From contig NZ_CP063202.1 in NCBI RefSeq assembly GCF_019904235.1, positions 620,001-684,000 of the forward strand: a stretch of 64,000 nt of DNA, read 5' to 3'. This document shows, one piece after another, positions 43,701-50,815 of the stretch. A program made the position numbers and the translations under genes. This DNA is from Erythrobacter sp. SCSIO 43205. Lineage in GTDB: Bacteria > Pseudomonadota > Alphaproteobacteria > Sphingomonadales > Sphingomonadaceae. The notes beneath the pieces were generated by a model. It was not told the DNA's origin. It saw only the letters and a program-made list of their open reading frames with translations, and did no database searches. The stretch's first letter is position 1. Every line of letters begins with the position of its first letter.

Positions 43701-45925
43701 CCAAACGCGGCACCCACGCTAGATCCATTGCCGCCAAACGCCTTAAGTTCAATCTGCTCAAGCGCAATCGTTGCGGTGGTGTTGTCGAATTCGAGGAAGA
43801 AAGAGCCTGCATCGGCATTGCCGCCGCTGGTGCGCTCTGCGTCAGGCAGGGCCGAACCGCCGCTTGCCTCGCTCAAGACCGAAATTCGCCCAAGATCCTG
43901 AACGCCATCGAGAATGCGGATTTGCGATGAAGCGGTGATGGCATCGCCGCCGCGCCCATCATCTTCACTTGTGTCACCGCCAATTGCGCGGGTTACCAGT
44001 TTAAGCGGGTTCAAAGAGTCATCAGGCAGAGTGATAACCCCGCCATTCTCGACAAGGATATTGATGTCGCCTGCATTGGCATTGCCGCCATTGCCATCAA
44101 TACCCGTTCCGCCAATCGCTTCGCTCGACGCGAAGCTCAGGTCATTTGTTCCGGGCACGCCTGTGCTGTTTGCGGATTGAACAGTGACAGCTGAGCCCAG
44201 GCCATCAACCGTAAGCCCCGCACTGCCTGTAAACGCCTGACCCGCCTGAAGCCCCAGCCCATCTCCATCGCCCCCCATCGCAAATGAGGCGATGTTAAGC
44301 TCGTTGGTGGTGAATTGCCCGCCTGCAACAGCAAAAAGCGCGGCAGGGCCCGCTTGCGCGTCTGCTGCAAGACCAGCGATCCCGGTGCTTTTGATCCGTG
44401 TCACCGCGCCGACGGTGATGGAGCCGTTGTTGTCTGCGATCACTTGTGCAACCGAGGATTCGGCAATGAGCCCCGTCCCAAGGCCGTCCAGACCTGCGCT
44501 CGATTCTGCGATGAGGTCACCGCCAACATTCAAAACGGAGCCCGTGCCATTGACCAGCACCTCGCCAAGGGACGCGGCGACGACGGAGTTGCCGTCGCCA
44601 TCCGCTGAGGCGATCGAGCCCACTCGCAAATTTCCGGCAATGTTTGCAGACGTACCATTGAACATCTGCAGCTGAGCGATGCCAACATCTATTCCTGGCC
44701 GGGTGTAATCAGCCAGCAGGCTTAAATCGCCGCCAACGATCAGATTGCCAACGCTGCCTGCCCCCATATCGGTATCAACAGTGGCGAATAGCTGACTTCC
44801 GGAGAACGCAGCATCGCCCTGAAATTCCAGGGTGTCGCGCACGAACAGGTTCGCATCACCGGACGCTTTGCCAGCGACATTGGAGGTAAAGGTTATACCG
44901 GGGCCAAAGCCTGTGTCTCCTGCATCAAGCTGTAAGAAACCGTCGCTGGCCTGGACCGCGTCTATCTCACCTGCGGTGACGTTAAAACCGGCGGAGAGCA
45001 CGACCGTATCGCCGTCCATGAAGGCGCTGTTGGCAACATCAAAGCCAAGCGAGCTTCCCCCAGTGATCGCAATGGTCGCCGCGCTGTTTTTTGAGATAGC
45101 GACCATATACACCCGGCCAGCGCCATCTGCGGTCGCGTTTCCGCCGATCAGACCTGAGTTCTCAATGGGTTGGCCAAATTCGCTGCCAATGCTCACCTGA
45201 ATATCAAACAGACCATCCGGGCTGAAAGTGATAGTGCCCGCCTCGGCCCCGACCAGCGCTGCTTGCCCGCCTGTCGAGATCAGCCCGTGATTGATAATCT
45301 GCGGTGCAAACACGGCAACATAGCTTCCCGGCGCGTCAGCAAAGATGCCTGCGGTGGGATCGATCGTGATCGAGGCATTGGGATCGGATTGCTGGAAGGT
45401 GACCTGATTGTTGACGATAAAATCGCCATTCCCATCGACCAGAGGATCAGCCGTAGTGAGCCCCAGATTGCCAACGTCAAACACAGCACTATTGCCAACC
45501 AGAATACCGCCGGGGCTGTAAAAGAAAACGGTGCCGCCCACTTGCCCCTGAATTTCGGAGACGACAGTTCCGTCAAACACGATCCGGCGCGACAAATCGG
45601 TTGGCAAAATCCGGTTGAGGACCGCAAAATCGGTAACGATGCCATCGTCTTGAAAGGTGGCGATTGTGCCAAAGGGCTGGAACAGCAAGTCTCCGCCCGT
45701 GCCCGTATCATCAGGCGTCCAGTCGATCACCACGCTTGGAGTTTCGACGATGATATCGGTGAAATCAGGGTCGCGGAAAATCTGCGCGCTGCCTTCAACC
45801 ACGACACCGTCTGCCTGAAACGAGCCGTTGTTCTGCGCGCTCGCAGGAGCCGTTCCCAAAGCAAGGCCTGTCGTCAGCGCAAGAAAGGAGATTTGAGTAA
45901 GAGCGGCTTTGCGTGTGGTCATCAT
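37796..45925 (-). CDS. Giant TPS-secreted filamentous-haemagglutinin-like adhesin
   Basis: 2709-residue secreted beta-helix protein. A Sec signal peptide (cleavage near ASAQN, residue 31) is followed by a TPS secretion domain (about 35-270) with VLNRILPTDLSRRIVFDGTV and FFYSPGGILVGNSAVFDVGN, the counterpart of the NPNGI motif. Residues about 549-1910 are glycine-rich repeats of roughly 38-41 residues, of the form LGGDVxLxSxAxGGNxxxGxGG. A non-repetitive region follows, then the only two cysteines (C2516, C2521), a Ser/Gly stretch, an acidic stretch (about 2590-2650) and a distinct C-terminus with INDPISGSGNPALLDPE. AGGAAGAG precedes the start. It lies 18 nt after its transporter gene. Function: surface adhesion or biofilm is inferred from family. 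Confidence 0.92.
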   Translation of the reverse strand: MMTTRKAALTQISFLALTTGLALGTAPASAQNNGSFQADGVVVEGSAQIFRDPDFTDIIVETPSVVIDWTPDDTGTGGDLLFQPFGTIATFQDDGIVTDFAVLNRILPTDLSRRIVFDGTVVSEIQGQVGGTVFFYSPGGILVGNSAVFDVGNLGLTTADPLVDGNGDFIVNNQVTFQQSDPNASITIDPTAGIFADAPGSYVAVFAPQIINHGLISTGGQAALVGAEAGTITFSPDGLFDIQVSIGSEFGQPIENSGLIGGNATADGAGRVYMVAISKNSAATIAITGGSSLGFDVANSAFMDGDTVVLSAGFNVTAGEIDAVQASDGFLQLDAGDTGFGPGITFTSNVAGKASGDANLFVRDTLEFQGDAAFSGSQLFATVDTDMGAGSVGNLIVGGDLSLLADYTRPGIDVGIAQLQMFNGTSANIAGNLRVGSIASADGDGNSVVAASLGEVLVNGTGSVLNVGGDLIAESSAGLDGLGTGLIAESSVAQVIADNNGSITVGAVTRIKSTGIAGLAADAQAGPAALFAVAGGQFTTNELNIASFAMGGDGDGLGLQAGQAFTGSAGLTVDGLGSAVTVQSANSTGVPGTNDLSFASSEAIGGTGIDGNGGNANAGDINILVENGGVITLPDDSLNPLKLVTRAIGGDTSEDDGRGGDAITASSQIRILDGVQDLGRISVLSEASGGSALPDAERTSGGNADAGSFFLEFDNTTATIALEQIELKAFGGNGSSVGAAFGGAGSASNVDVQMRDSQVDILSGLDIALQGIGGTSQEVGGFGTTSSVSIISDRSVVNVAGDLVVFLESVGGDSLGDQAFDPGFAYNEQGGFASSASASLAINSSQFTVAGEVDLLSQATGGDAFVNQGGGANTGGAFIDLFQDPQIPGAPASVLSANDVILETTAFGGSIISVSNPDSFGAGGNTSAGSASISFNGGANTIDAPVELSSAAFGGNAGQLNGVGGEGSTSVVRISNFSADTSSITGDVTAFIDSVAGDAVSDFGGNAFSGGFEVETFGGTLLLGGALSFTGLSQSGDGASGGSATGVVQRITANNSAVDILGATTTTIDVLGGDATIGQGGQASSGAIQFQAQNSGSINLAGNVSVSLTILGGNSVNGLGANADGSFSEIFAFDGSTITLGQNLSVNSVITAGNSTNGTGGNASGSGNTITADNADVSILGDATFATQVTGGAGFAGGQASGASVNLNTFNGNVQLGGAVDFSSLAQGGDANIGVGGEALGGFVGIFSGNASTVDLGGDVALASIARAGNSSDGDGGFAGGSGASIATSGGALTIGGNANVTATSEGGSGVNGGNAEGGNTTIDAFQSSSFAIAGDATLISTTSGGAGSSGIGGSAQFGSLAVSFSGSTVDIDGNLIATAIASGGDGAAGGFANSPFANPFLSDSTVKILGDFVVETLAFGGLSSGAGQAGGNALNEALGMNIENASVSVGGNVSLISSAAGGDALDGAGGDGTTNRRDINISGGSTLGALELRFEGVATGGDALGMGAHSGGNAIADHARLNYAFDGASNVASINADVLFSTNASGGNAAAAGGGGGNAEARNGEIYNFTTGTIQVSGDTNFDFNATGGNAPQGPGGSAIIGAVQVLSFEGSSLLVDGGMNINAVGTGGDGQTGGDVTGGLQQVVARGTIVIDGIVASDEVLTGGNALANIMPGTGGNATGGSVSIIASNLDTIPTSTLTLGGIVLNSTITGGAGGAGLSGADGGTGGDGFGPGGTILGQAINGVLNVSGATTINSSVTGGVGGNGVNGGDGGRALFGFYQIGTASGGSVPGTTGGSATFSSVDVVRNHVGGAGGTASNGVGGDGGEAVGGRASILSRGAPVNVGNVTFTMNGTGGIGGAGATQGNGGDGVAGGGNLLATEAFENPGRGSSNIGSFVLNATGQGGAGATAGASEYTAFSALEIEQSDVILGSFTANIIGDNVPDYTFDDGQGNQVPVTPSPFFVSLRDGATLDFGSIAVNTPGDVELFAGDAATGVGNVFEIVAGNFVPTANDISDPAYVPGTIEAATSLELTATSGDIIAEANLVSAVDLVLNSAGSIITRDLTGSSVFLTLGAGGVLDPAAINAPGGLISVEAIDSLSAPGDVNAASLSLLSLNGDVTVTGPLTLSGDFTADAGGSITTDGVNAQNATLNAGGAITDTGGIDASGTLDAQAGSDIAITMAAASSMDLRSLMGNVSASGPIDATGTLEAQASGTVALGDVSASSIAANAGTGVAINGMWSAQQITLSAPDFTFAAQAALDAGASGSVTISSTNAFNLFLGDGADPAFQGLVLGAEDLGQISAGDLFIGSIGSGGPGFATIGDLDLSDATNVGNFTFAAAQGLDVVGALVGQSDITLQADQITVDIDAGGRINLGTIGTALTISAGSFAAGDESVLSALLDEPTPGELQALVNAPAAVPVEQGVISAGTLILNVADQAIIQNTGSEEVPAGFVVGSAEDLVIGDGNQGAGALVVLNGQILDESETATTGDDAATAFFEALSGNATVAAGSQLNACSFSSCVLGELGESTGELTSSVSASVSGATAATTSGTGSTSSTPSSSTSEGASEGGNDGESSGDGPSAGVSTTGSAEDSNVSVDEVDDGSDADEFAIEDEEAVPEDSSDESASEESEEPDEIEDAEEEAEEETTEEEDEVEGPTTGPINPPPSIINTGTLEQRGAINDPISGSGNPALLDPEVTLQGIDTDGGQ
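40185..44280 (-). repeat. Degenerate ~38-41-residue glycine-rich repeats inside the adhesin
   Basis: About 4.1 kb coding successive units of roughly 115-123 nt. In protein terms each unit has a beta-strand pair, then GGN/GGD and GGxA turns. I measured three neighbouring units of 40, 39 and 38 residues around VDLGGDVALASIARAGN. DNA identity between units is low, so these are old repeats kept by structure and not recent tandem copies. Confidence 0.8.
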
Positions 45926-45943
45926 CTTAGCTCTTCCTCAAGA

Positions 45944-47686
45944 TCAAAAGCTGGCAGTCAGGGTAAAAAGCACCCGCGTGCTTCCCCGCTTGGTCTGTAA
46001 CCCGGCGCGTTTGAGCGGCTGGGCCACCATGGCATCGATTGAAAACCTGTTATCAATCGACACGCGCGCACCTGCTCCTACCGAATAGAGATCATCGTCG
46101 AGGTCGGGTGCTTCATTATAGATTTTGGCAAGGTCAAAGAATGCGTAAGGCTGCATAGCGATGGTATCGGACACCGGCATTGTGGCAGTACGCGCCTCAG
46201 TCGTCATGGCAAAGCCGCTATCCCCGATGATCGTGCCCGGATCATATCCGCGCCCGACCGAGAAATTGCCTGCTGCAAATTCCTCAAAGCCAAACAGCCC
46301 TCCGCCAAGCGACCATTGCGCGCGCGGTTTGAATGCAAGGGCGAGCGTTCGTGTGAGGGCAAGCTCGACATTGGCGCTTGCGCGGATCACGCTTGATGTG
46401 GGTTCACCGTCCAGCCGCCCCGGATTAATCTGGCCTGCCGGACACGCAGCGCCGATGCACACCGAATTGGCGCCGAAAATGTCGAGCCCCTGGCGATATT
46501 CTATCGTACCCGATGCCTGATAACGCGGTGCGCGCCGTTCAAGGTCGATCGTGTCATAGGCAAGCTTAACCCACCCCACTCTGATCCGGTCACGCGAAAG
46601 GGGCGCGATGAAATCGACATCCTGATCAATGTAATCAAACCCGCCCGCTAGCGAGAGGTTTTCCCCTTGCGTCCGCTTGATCGGATAGCTTGCCGAAAGG
46701 CTTGCAAAAAAGGTCGTCGCCTCAAGGTCTTGCACTGGCACGCCAAGATTTGCAGCAAGCCCTACATCGGGTTTGGTGATTGCGTAAGTCGCGCCTGCAC
46801 TCACTGCGAGCCCGCTTCCACCGGGCCTAAATTCGTGAGACGCCTGAAACACCTGCTGCTCGTCAAAATCGCTGCTGGTGAAATAGGAGAGCGTTGTCAC
46901 ATCGCCCATTCCGGTAAGGCCAAAGAATTGCGCGCGCAGCTGTCCGCCCACTGGTCCGGTTGCATCCGCGCCGTAATTCTGGACCGCGAAGTCAAAGGCG
47001 TATTTCTCGCGCTCGACGGTCACTTCGCCGATGAGATCGCCCGGAGCACCGCCTGCCGGACGCAGAGTCAGATTGACGGTATATCCCGGCAAATCGCGCG
47101 CCAGCAAAAGCGCGCGTTCCGCCTGATTGCGATCAAAGATTTCATCCTCGGCTAGCCGCCCCAGATATTGTTGAAGCTTGACCTCAGCGCCGCGTGTTTC
47201 ACCGCGTGCGCGCACCGCGCTGATACGGCCATAGAGCACCTCAAAGGTGACAACGCCGTCCTCGATGCGCTGTGTGGGAACCTGTGTTGCGGCAAGATAG
47301 CCTTTATTGCGAAGGATCGTCGCGGCCGCATCGCGAATTTCGCAAAGGACTGCGACAGGATGCTCCTTGCCTTGGAAAGGCATCCATGCCGGTTCAAGCT
47401 CGGCAAGGCTTGCCCCTTTAAGTCCGTTGAACTCAACCTGGCGGATGGTCACTGTCACATCGCGATATTGCGGATCAGCGAGCGAGCAGGGCGAACGTTC
47501 AACCCCGCCTTCAATCGTCAGACGCGGGGCGGGAAGCTCATCGGTGCGCGAAATGCCTTCCAACTCTTCCCGCGTCGGAACAACACCGGGAGCGACCTGC
47601 GCGGTTGCTTGAGCAGCGACGACAAAGCTAAGTCCGCCCATGACAAAGGGCAGGCCACCCGCAGCGCGGACCTTTAGTGATGACAT
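45944..47686 (-). CDS. Two-partner secretion outer-membrane transporter (ShlB/FhaC/TpsB family)
   Basis: Omp85-superfamily pore that exports the downstream adhesin. From ATG 47686 it has 580 residues with a signal peptide (GGLPFVMGGLSFVVAAQATA). POTRA-like regions include VTIRQVEFNGLKGASLAELE and GVVTFEVLYGRISAVRARGE. The 16-strand barrel carries GRGYDPGTIIGD, the counterpart of the lid-loop VRGY motif, and ends in RVLFTLTASF with the terminal Phe of outer-membrane proteins. GAGGGGG precedes the start; a 65-residue upstream extension has no family support. It heads the four-gene reverse operon. Confidence 0.93.
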   Translation of the reverse strand: MSSLKVRAAGGLPFVMGGLSFVVAAQATAQVAPGVVPTREELEGISRTDELPAPRLTIEGGVERSPCSLADPQYRDVTVTIRQVEFNGLKGASLAELEPAWMPFQGKEHPVAVLCEIRDAAATILRNKGYLAATQVPTQRIEDGVVTFEVLYGRISAVRARGETRGAEVKLQQYLGRLAEDEIFDRNQAERALLLARDLPGYTVNLTLRPAGGAPGDLIGEVTVEREKYAFDFAVQNYGADATGPVGGQLRAQFFGLTGMGDVTTLSYFTSSDFDEQQVFQASHEFRPGGSGLAVSAGATYAITKPDVGLAANLGVPVQDLEATTFFASLSASYPIKRTQGENLSLAGGFDYIDQDVDFIAPLSRDRIRVGWVKLAYDTIDLERRAPRYQASGTIEYRQGLDIFGANSVCIGAACPAGQINPGRLDGEPTSSVIRASANVELALTRTLALAFKPRAQWSLGGGLFGFEEFAAGNFSVGRGYDPGTIIGDSGFAMTTEARTATMPVSDTIAMQPYAFFDLAKIYNEAPDLDDDLYSVGAGARVSIDNRFSIDAMVAQPLKRAGLQTKRGSTRVLFTLTASF

Positions 47687-47734
47687 TATTCCCCCTCGGC
47701 GACCTGAAACGGCAAACCACCCCGGTACGGCGAA

Positions 47735-47779
47735 GTTTACAACCACACGGTCTGCAAACTTGGTAAGCGCATTGTAAAC
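47735..47779. promoter_or_regulatory. Widely spaced inverted repeat upstream of tpsB
   Basis: Perfect 8-bp arms GTTTACAA (47735-47742) and TTGTAAAC (47772-47779), 37 nt apart centre to centre, 49-93 nt upstream of the TPS transporter start. The position suits a regulator site over or near the promoter. Eight-base arms can arise by chance, so confidence is low. Confidence 0.3.
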
Positions 47780-48111
47780 GCGCTGCAAGGCTTCATTAAC
47801 CATGAAAACACATTGGAATCCGCGCCTTGCGCAAGGGCCCTGTTTGCCCACAGCTTTACAAGAATGGGTTTTCGCACTCACCTGATCATGCTCTCATCAC
47901 TCGTCGCCCCAGCCCATCAAGCGGCAATCAGGCGCGGAAGACGCGTCGATTGACTTCGCTCTTCACAAGCGCGCTAACGGCAAGATGTGAGCACAAGGAG
48001 GAGGGCGATAGGCGGACCAATACCTATGGGCTCATGTGAGCGTGGTGGGCGGGCGAGCCAAAGGTGGCGGCGGATTGGTGCAAGGCCTGCAGAAAAAATT
48101 CACATTCACAA

Positions 48112-48139
48112 TTGAAATGAAAATTGGGAAAGATATAAA
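48112..48139 (+). promoter_or_regulatory. Sigma-70 promoter of the S9 peptidase gene
   Basis: TTGAAA (48112-48117), 16-nt spacer, TATAAA (48134-48139), in an AT-rich patch. Both boxes match the consensus at 5 of 6 positions. The predicted start of transcription near 48146 leaves a 5' leader of about 32 nt. Confidence 0.55.
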
Positions 48140-48177
48140 TTTCGAAGAATTAGTGTTAGAAAAACGGGGTTGTTGCA

Positions 48178-50202
48178 GTGCCGATGAATTGGGTGCGCCT
48201 TAAAAAGGCGAGGGGTTTTGCGTTAAAATTTGTGATTTCTCTTGGATTCCTGGTTTCGTTTCAAACTCCAGTATTCGCTCAACCCGCTCCATTCATTTCA
48301 ACAGAACTCTTCGCTGCTGAAGGCGCTATGTCCAGCCCGCGAATATCCCCTGATGGCGAAAGGCTGGTTTTCAGCCAACTGGCCGAGGGCAAAACTTATC
48401 TGACTGTCAGGAATTTGGCGGACGATACGGCCTTCAGCAAAGCTTTGCCCAAAGATAGCGAGCTCAACTGGCTTCGCTGGGCTGGCAGTGGCAAAGTGCT
48501 GCTCAGCGTCTCTTCGCTCAAACAGTATCGGGGCCAGCGCCGCGGGCTTGGCGACGAATTTCAGCAAACCGAACTCTATTTGCTGGATACAGCCACTCAA
48601 TCGGTGCGCTACATCGGTCCCGAAAGGGTCGGTCCTGATGGTGACAACGTTCTCCATCTTGACGATGATGGAAAATTTCTCGTGATGACGGCGCGCGAGA
48701 GTATCTACAAATATCCCTCTGTTTTTCGCATCGACCTTGAAACCGGCGAATCTGAAAAGCTTATTGATGAACACAAGCGGGTGTGGCGCTGGGTCACTGA
48801 CACCGAAGGCGTGGTGCGCATGGGCTACAGCTTCCGGCGCTCGAGCACTCTGGTTTACTATCGCAGCTCTGAAGATGAAGACTTCAAGCGGATTGAAAAG
48901 ATTAAAGACAAAGATGTGATCGATGACGAGGTGGCAGAGCCGCTTTTCGATGGCTTCATCATCGTCGCAGGATCAGATGACGGTTACGTGCTCACCAATG
49001 CCGATAATAACCACTTTTCCCTGCACCATTTTAATTTGCTTACCAGCGAAATCGGTGAAGAGGTTTTTTCCGTCCCAGGCCACGACCTCTCGCGCTTCAG
49101 AGTTGATGCCGAGGGGGCGCTCTCAGCTGCAATCTACACCGATTCGCGCGACCGCATTAAGTGGTTTGATCCTGTCATGGAAAAACATCAGGCAGCGCTC
49201 GAACGCGCGATGAAGGGGCAAGAGGTCTGGATCACCTCACATTCTGATGACTATTCGAGGATGGTTGTGTTTACAACCTCACCGCAAGACCCCGGCAGCT
49301 TCTATCTGTTTGAACCTAATGCGCGGCGGCTCGATCGTTTCGGCGGGGTCAACGACCAAATCGACCCCAACCTCATGGCCACAACCACCTATGAGACATA
49401 CACAGCGCGCGATGGGACCAAAATCCCTGCCTATCTGACTCTGCCGTCCGGCGTGGAACCGGCGAATTTGCCGCTCATCATCAACCCGCACGGTGGCCCT
49501 TATGGCGTTCGAAACACCATGGATTTCGATGCCAGAGTGCAATTTCTCGCCAATCGCGGATATGCCGTGTTGCAGCCCAATTATCGCGGCTCTGGCGGGT
49601 ACGGCAAAGACTTCGTGACCTTGGGCGAGGGCGAGATTGGCCGCGCGATGCAAGATGATCTTGACGATGGCATGGATTGGTTGGTTTCGCGCGGTATCAT
49701 CGATCCTGCACGCGTTTGCATCATGGGTTCGTCATACGGCGGGTATGCTGCGCTTTGGGGCGTCACTCGCAACCCGGAACGCTATCGGTGCGCCGCCTCT
49801 TTTGCTGGTGTCACAGATTTTGATCGCCAGCTGCGCTTTGACAGAGATTATTTCAAACACCGCTATGCGAGTGATTTTCGCGAACGTGTGCGCGGCGAGG
49901 ATGATTTCAATATGGACGATGTGTCACCCAAGACGATGGTCCACCAGCTCCAACGCCCCGTACTCCTAGCGCATGGCAAGCTCGACAGCCGCGTTCCGTA
50001 CACGCAGTTTACGGTCTACAAGGACAGTCTTGAGGATGTGGGGGCAGACGCGGTCTTTGTGACATACGAAGAGGAAGGCCACGGCTTTACTGATAAGGAC
50101 AACCGCAAAGACTGGCTTGATCAGCTTGAGGCGTTTTTGAAAAAGCATAATCCGAGTGACCGGATGTTGGCAGCAGGAGATACTGCCAGCCATCAAAAGT
50201 GA
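48178..50202 (+). CDS. Secreted S9 family prolyl oligopeptidase-type peptidase
   Basis: 674-residue exported serine peptidase. A signal peptide is seen (FALKFVISLGFLVSFQTPVF, cleavage after FAQ). The N-terminal half is a beta-propeller with TolB/DPP-like blades (SSPRISPDGERLVFSQLAEG). The C-terminal alpha/beta-hydrolase domain has the nucleophile S519 in MGSSYGGYAALWG, D603 in HGKLDSRVP and H635 in EEGHGF. The oxyanion segment is INPHGGPYGVR. GTG 48178 has GGGG 8 nt upstream; ATG 48184 two codons later is also possible. Likely role is peptide degradation in the periplasm. It is monocistronic and diverges from the TPS operon. Confidence 0.93.
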   Translation: MPMNWVRLKKARGFALKFVISLGFLVSFQTPVFAQPAPFISTELFAAEGAMSSPRISPDGERLVFSQLAEGKTYLTVRNLADDTAFSKALPKDSELNWLRWAGSGKVLLSVSSLKQYRGQRRGLGDEFQQTELYLLDTATQSVRYIGPERVGPDGDNVLHLDDDGKFLVMTARESIYKYPSVFRIDLETGESEKLIDEHKRVWRWVTDTEGVVRMGYSFRRSSTLVYYRSSEDEDFKRIEKIKDKDVIDDEVAEPLFDGFIIVAGSDDGYVLTNADNNHFSLHHFNLLTSEIGEEVFSVPGHDLSRFRVDAEGALSAAIYTDSRDRIKWFDPVMEKHQAALERAMKGQEVWITSHSDDYSRMVVFTTSPQDPGSFYLFEPNARRLDRFGGVNDQIDPNLMATTTYETYTARDGTKIPAYLTLPSGVEPANLPLIINPHGGPYGVRNTMDFDARVQFLANRGYAVLQPNYRGSGGYGKDFVTLGEGEIGRAMQDDLDDGMDWLVSRGIIDPARVCIMGSSYGGYAALWGVTRNPERYRCAASFAGVTDFDRQLRFDRDYFKHRYASDFRERVRGEDDFNMDDVSPKTMVHQLQRPVLLAHGKLDSRVPYTQFTVYKDSLEDVGADAVFVTYEEEGHGFTDKDNRKDWLDQLEAFLKKHNPSDRMLAAGDTASHQK

Positions 50203-50233
50203 GAGCTGATCGCTCGTCTCAGTTTCAAGAAAA

Positions 50234-50320
50234 TGGTGCGGTCGAGAAGACTCGAACTTCCACGGGCGTTAGCCCACAACGACCTCAACGTTGCGCGTCT
50301 ACCAGTTCCGCCACGACCGC
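50234..50320 (-). tRNA. tRNA-Leu (GAG)
   Basis: Class II tRNA on the reverse strand. The acceptor stem pairs GCGGTCG with CGACCGC, followed by discriminator A and an encoded CCA. The anticodon arm is CAACG-TTGAGGT-CGTTG with anticodon GAG, which reads CUC and CUU leucine codons. A long variable arm (TGGGCTAACGCCCG) and the TTCGAGT T-loop are present. It converges with the S9 peptidase gene. Confidence 0.97.
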
Positions 50321-50540
50321 ACTCTTGGGTAAGCAGGGCGGCGAAACTTGGCTTCGCTGCCCTCGGTAGGAGCGCGCCACTAGCAACACCGTGCGCCCCG
50401 CGCAAGAGCTTTGATGCCTTGCCAGCGACAATGTTTGACGATTGATCGCGTGGTTAACCTTTTACCCTCCTTCGTCCCGCTGCGGGATAGGGGCTCTGAC
50501 GGAATTGCGAAAAGGGTGATTGGCGCAGAAATCATGGGGT

Positions 50541-50795
50541 ATGAGCCTCACTGCGGCCCTCCTGATCCTTGCGCAAAGCGCCGCGCCCCAAGCGGCTCCT
50601 CAGGCTGCGGACACATCAGCGCGCGCATCGCGAGGCGTGTCGGTTCAGGTGCAGGCAAGCGCGCGGATCATCCGCCCGGCACAGGTAACCTTCGATGCAA
50701 GCGGCGAAGGCTCCCTCAAGGTGAGCGCCACGCACACCGCCCGCGTCCAGCAAAACCGCGATAGCAATGGCACCGTATGGGCCGATTTCGAATGA
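50541..50795 (+). CDS. Small hypothetical secreted protein
   Basis: 84-residue product with a short hydrophobic signal-like N-terminus (MSLTAALLILAQSAAPQA) and a mature part of mainly beta character (VSVQVQASARIIRPAQVTFD; GSLKVSATHTARVQQNRDSN). I do not recognise the family. ATG 50541 gives the better signal peptide; a TTG seven codons upstream is an alternative. It lies alone between the tRNA and the zinc-ribbon gene, ending 20 nt from that convergent gene. It may be real because the frame has protein-like composition and a coherent export signal, but no ribosome-binding site is strong. Confidence 0.5.
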   Translation: MSLTAALLILAQSAAPQAAPQAADTSARASRGVSVQVQASARIIRPAQVTFDASGEGSLKVSATHTARVQQNRDSNGTVWADFE

Positions 50796-50815
50796 GCCGC
50801 TAACGCGCGGTGCCG

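Larger units (their letters stand above)
47687..48177. other. Divergent intergenic region, TPS operon / S9 peptidase
   Basis: This 491-nt non-coding stretch should contain the promoter of the 13-kb TPS-CHAT operon (leftward) and of the S9 peptidase (rightward). The right 80 nt are clearly AT-rich against the surrounding GC-rich DNA and carry a good sigma-70 promoter. The left part holds an inverted repeat at 47735-47779. I found no gene or structured RNA that I could support. Confidence 0.65.

Noticed and set aside
40185..44280. Repeat-rich stretch as a CRISPR array or DNA tandem repeat
   Set aside because: The units are protein-level repeats with divergent DNA and an uninterrupted reading frame; there are no constant repeats with unique spacers.
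47687..47881. 65-residue N-terminal extension of the TPS transporter
   Set aside because: It would place a signal peptide internally; ATG 47686 has GAGGGGG upstream and gives a proper signal peptide.
50334..50366. Hairpin AGGGCGGCGAA/TTCGCTGCCCT beside tRNA-Leu as a terminator
   Set aside because: It lies upstream of the tRNA on its own strand, has no T-run, and no gene ends there.
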